DNA from: Siccirubricoccus sp. G192 | GTDB taxonomy: Bacteria > Pseudomonadota > Alphaproteobacteria > Acetobacterales > Acetobacteraceae | Assembly (NCBI RefSeq): GCF_019084075.1 | Contig: NZ_JAHREN010000001.1 | Coordinates: forward strand, 1,461,501-1,525,500 | Length of the DNA stretch: 64,000 nt | Direction of reading: 5' to 3' | Notes under the pieces: generated by a model | Databases searched by the model: none | What the model saw: only the letters and a program-made list of their open reading frames with translations | Told to the model about the DNA's origin: nothing | Position numbers and translations under genes: made by a program | Shown here: positions 62,863-64,000 of the stretch, piece by piece | How the letters are laid out: each line of letters opens with the position of its first letter | Numbering within the stretch: position 1 is the stretch's first letter

Positions 62863-64000
62863 ATGCAGGACGCCGCCCATGCCGCAACGCCAGGCGCAGT
62901 GATGCGCGCGGTCGCCCTTGCCCGGCGCCGCTTGCCGCGCCTGCCGAGGGGTGACGCCTACTTGCCGCTTGCCCTGGCGCTCGCCGCCCTGCTCCTCGCG
63001 GCGGGCGGCGCGGTGCTGAACGAGCGTGCCGCGGCCTGGGTGCTGCGTGCCGATGCCGAGGCCACCGCGCGGGCCTGGGCGGTGGCCCTGGGCGAAACGC
63101 TGGGCGACGAATTGCCGGCCCTGCTGGCGCATCAGGAACCGTCACCGGGCGCCCAGGCCGCCCTGGCCCAGGCCCAGCGCGGCGGCGAGGTGTTCCGCTT
63201 CCAGTTGTTCAACGGGCGCGGCGAGCTGGTCTTCGTCTCGGACGATCCGCAAGACCCGCAGAGCTTCGAAGGTACCCTCGCCTCCCACCTCGGGAGCAGC
63301 GAGGCCGCCACCCGGCTGCTCGCGGGCGGCGTCCAGGTGCATGCCGAACATGGCACCGCGCCGCACCGCCCCGCCTATTACGCCGAGGCCTATGTGCCGG
63401 CGCGCCGGGGCGGCACGCAGATCGGCGTGGCCGAGGTCTATGTCGACCAGACCGCGAAGCAGGAATTCCATCGGCGCGCCTTCCTCGTCGTCCAGCTCGG
63501 CGTCGCCGCGCTGGTGCTGCTGGCCGGGCTGCTGCCCGCCTTCGTGGCCTGGCGCCGCACCTGCGAAAGCCGCGCCGCGAAGAGCCGCGCGGAATTCCTC
63601 GCCACCCATGACGCGCTCACCGGCCTGCCCAATCGCCGGCGGCTGCTGGAGGAAGCCGCGCGGACCATCGGCCGCGCCCGCCGCGGCGGCTCGGCGGCGC
63701 TGCTGCTGGTCGACCTCGACCGCTTCAAGCGGGTCAATGACCTGTATGGCCAGCCCGCCGGCGACCGCATCATCCAGGATGTCGCGCAGCGGCTGCGCGG
63801 CGTGACCCGCGATGGCGATGCCGTGGCACGGCTCGGCAGCGACGAATTCGCCGTGGTCGCCGATCTGGGGGGGCGACGGGCCGGAGGCCGCCTCGCACCT
63901 TGCCTGCCGCCTGGTCGCCGCGCTCAGGCCGCCCTTCGCCCTGGATGAGGCCACGGTCCAGCTTGGCTGCAGCATCGGGGTGGCGCTCGCGCCGCAGGAC
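62863..64000 (+). CDS. Membrane-bound GGDEF (diguanylate cyclase) protein, truncated by window edge; frame break
   Basis: The start at 62863 (MQDAAHAATPGAVMRAVALA) is preceded by AGGAA. Two membrane helices (about residues 33-55 and 205-228) enclose a periplasmic sensor region of about 150 residues. The GGDEF domain follows: THDALTGLPNRRRLLEEA, LLLVDLDRFKRVNDLYGQPA and a signature that reads GSDEF instead of GGDEF. Substitution of the second glycine occurs in some active cyclases but often lowers activity. G7 at 63867-63873 breaks the frame; with six it continues through EAASHLACRLVAALRPPFAL and CSIGVALAPQD to the window end. An EAL domain may follow outside. Confidence 0.85.

Overview
The window is very GC-rich DNA that fits an alphaproteobacterium. 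The gene families (IalB-like protein, BKACE enzyme, PQQ sugar dehydrogenases paired with cytochromes c, HAPMO-like monooxygenase, NitT/TauT-type ABC importer) suggest an Acetobacteraceae/Roseomonas-like organism. This placement is an inference from gene content, not a match to a named genome.

Layout. (1) 1-4547: two AI-2E/PerM-type permease genes, one cut by the window edge, flanking a Tat-exported GH2 beta-glucuronidase and a FUSC-like tail fragment. (2) 4672-38670, all on the minus strand: a compact, translationally coupled locus for an extracellular contractile injection system (eCIS, a phage-tail-like particle). In transcription order it encodes a receiver-like protein, DUF4255 cap protein, beta-rich accessory protein, sheath 1, tube 1, sheath 2, tube 2, a small protein, LysM adaptor, hub (gpD-like), spike (gp5-like), a helical unknown, gp25-like wedge, baseplate J, a propeller fused to tail protein I, three large surface-type proteins sharing one N-terminal module (one collagen-like, one Cys-rich, one with fibre-type repeats), a small coiled-coil protein, tape measure, AAA+ ATPase, a 2331-residue cargo protein and a last small-protein gene. 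The cargo has annexin-like repeats, a hydrophobic segment, a Hint self-cleaving domain and a C-terminal GIY-YIG nuclease-like domain. The gene immediately after it is placed where a toxin's immunity gene would be. (3) 38965-39672: a NarL/LuxR regulator with a degenerate receiver, directly upstream of the eCIS locus. (4) 39969-48482: nitronate monooxygenase-like and Baeyer-Villiger monooxygenase genes, an Hsp70-like gene, and an ABC importer operon ending in a MerB-like gene, divergent from an Lrp/AsnC regulator. (5) 48566-56926: two PQQ dehydrogenase plus cytochrome c modules, one next to a UbiA/EboC-like prenyltransferase and the other coupled to a phosphodiesterase-like gene, with a lower-GC two-helix membrane protein gene between them. 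(6) 57199-64000: peptidoglycan-binding protein, TauE-like permease, DUF2171 protein, BKACE enzyme, IalB-like protein, aldo-keto reductase, HU, and a truncated GGDEF protein.

At least fifteen single-base frame breaks interrupt otherwise well-conserved genes. Eleven fall in C or G runs of five or more, in genes of unrelated function. I read them mainly as consensus errors and annotate the affected genes as full-length CDSs with the break noted. If the breaks are real, sheath 1, tube 2, the tape measure and the fibre-like protein would be disabled and the particle could not assemble.

The most interesting element is the eCIS cargo: annexin-like calcium/lipid-binding-type repeats, a hydrophobic segment, a Hint protease-like module and a nuclease-like tip in one polypeptide, coupled to the loading ATPase gene and followed by a possible immunity gene.
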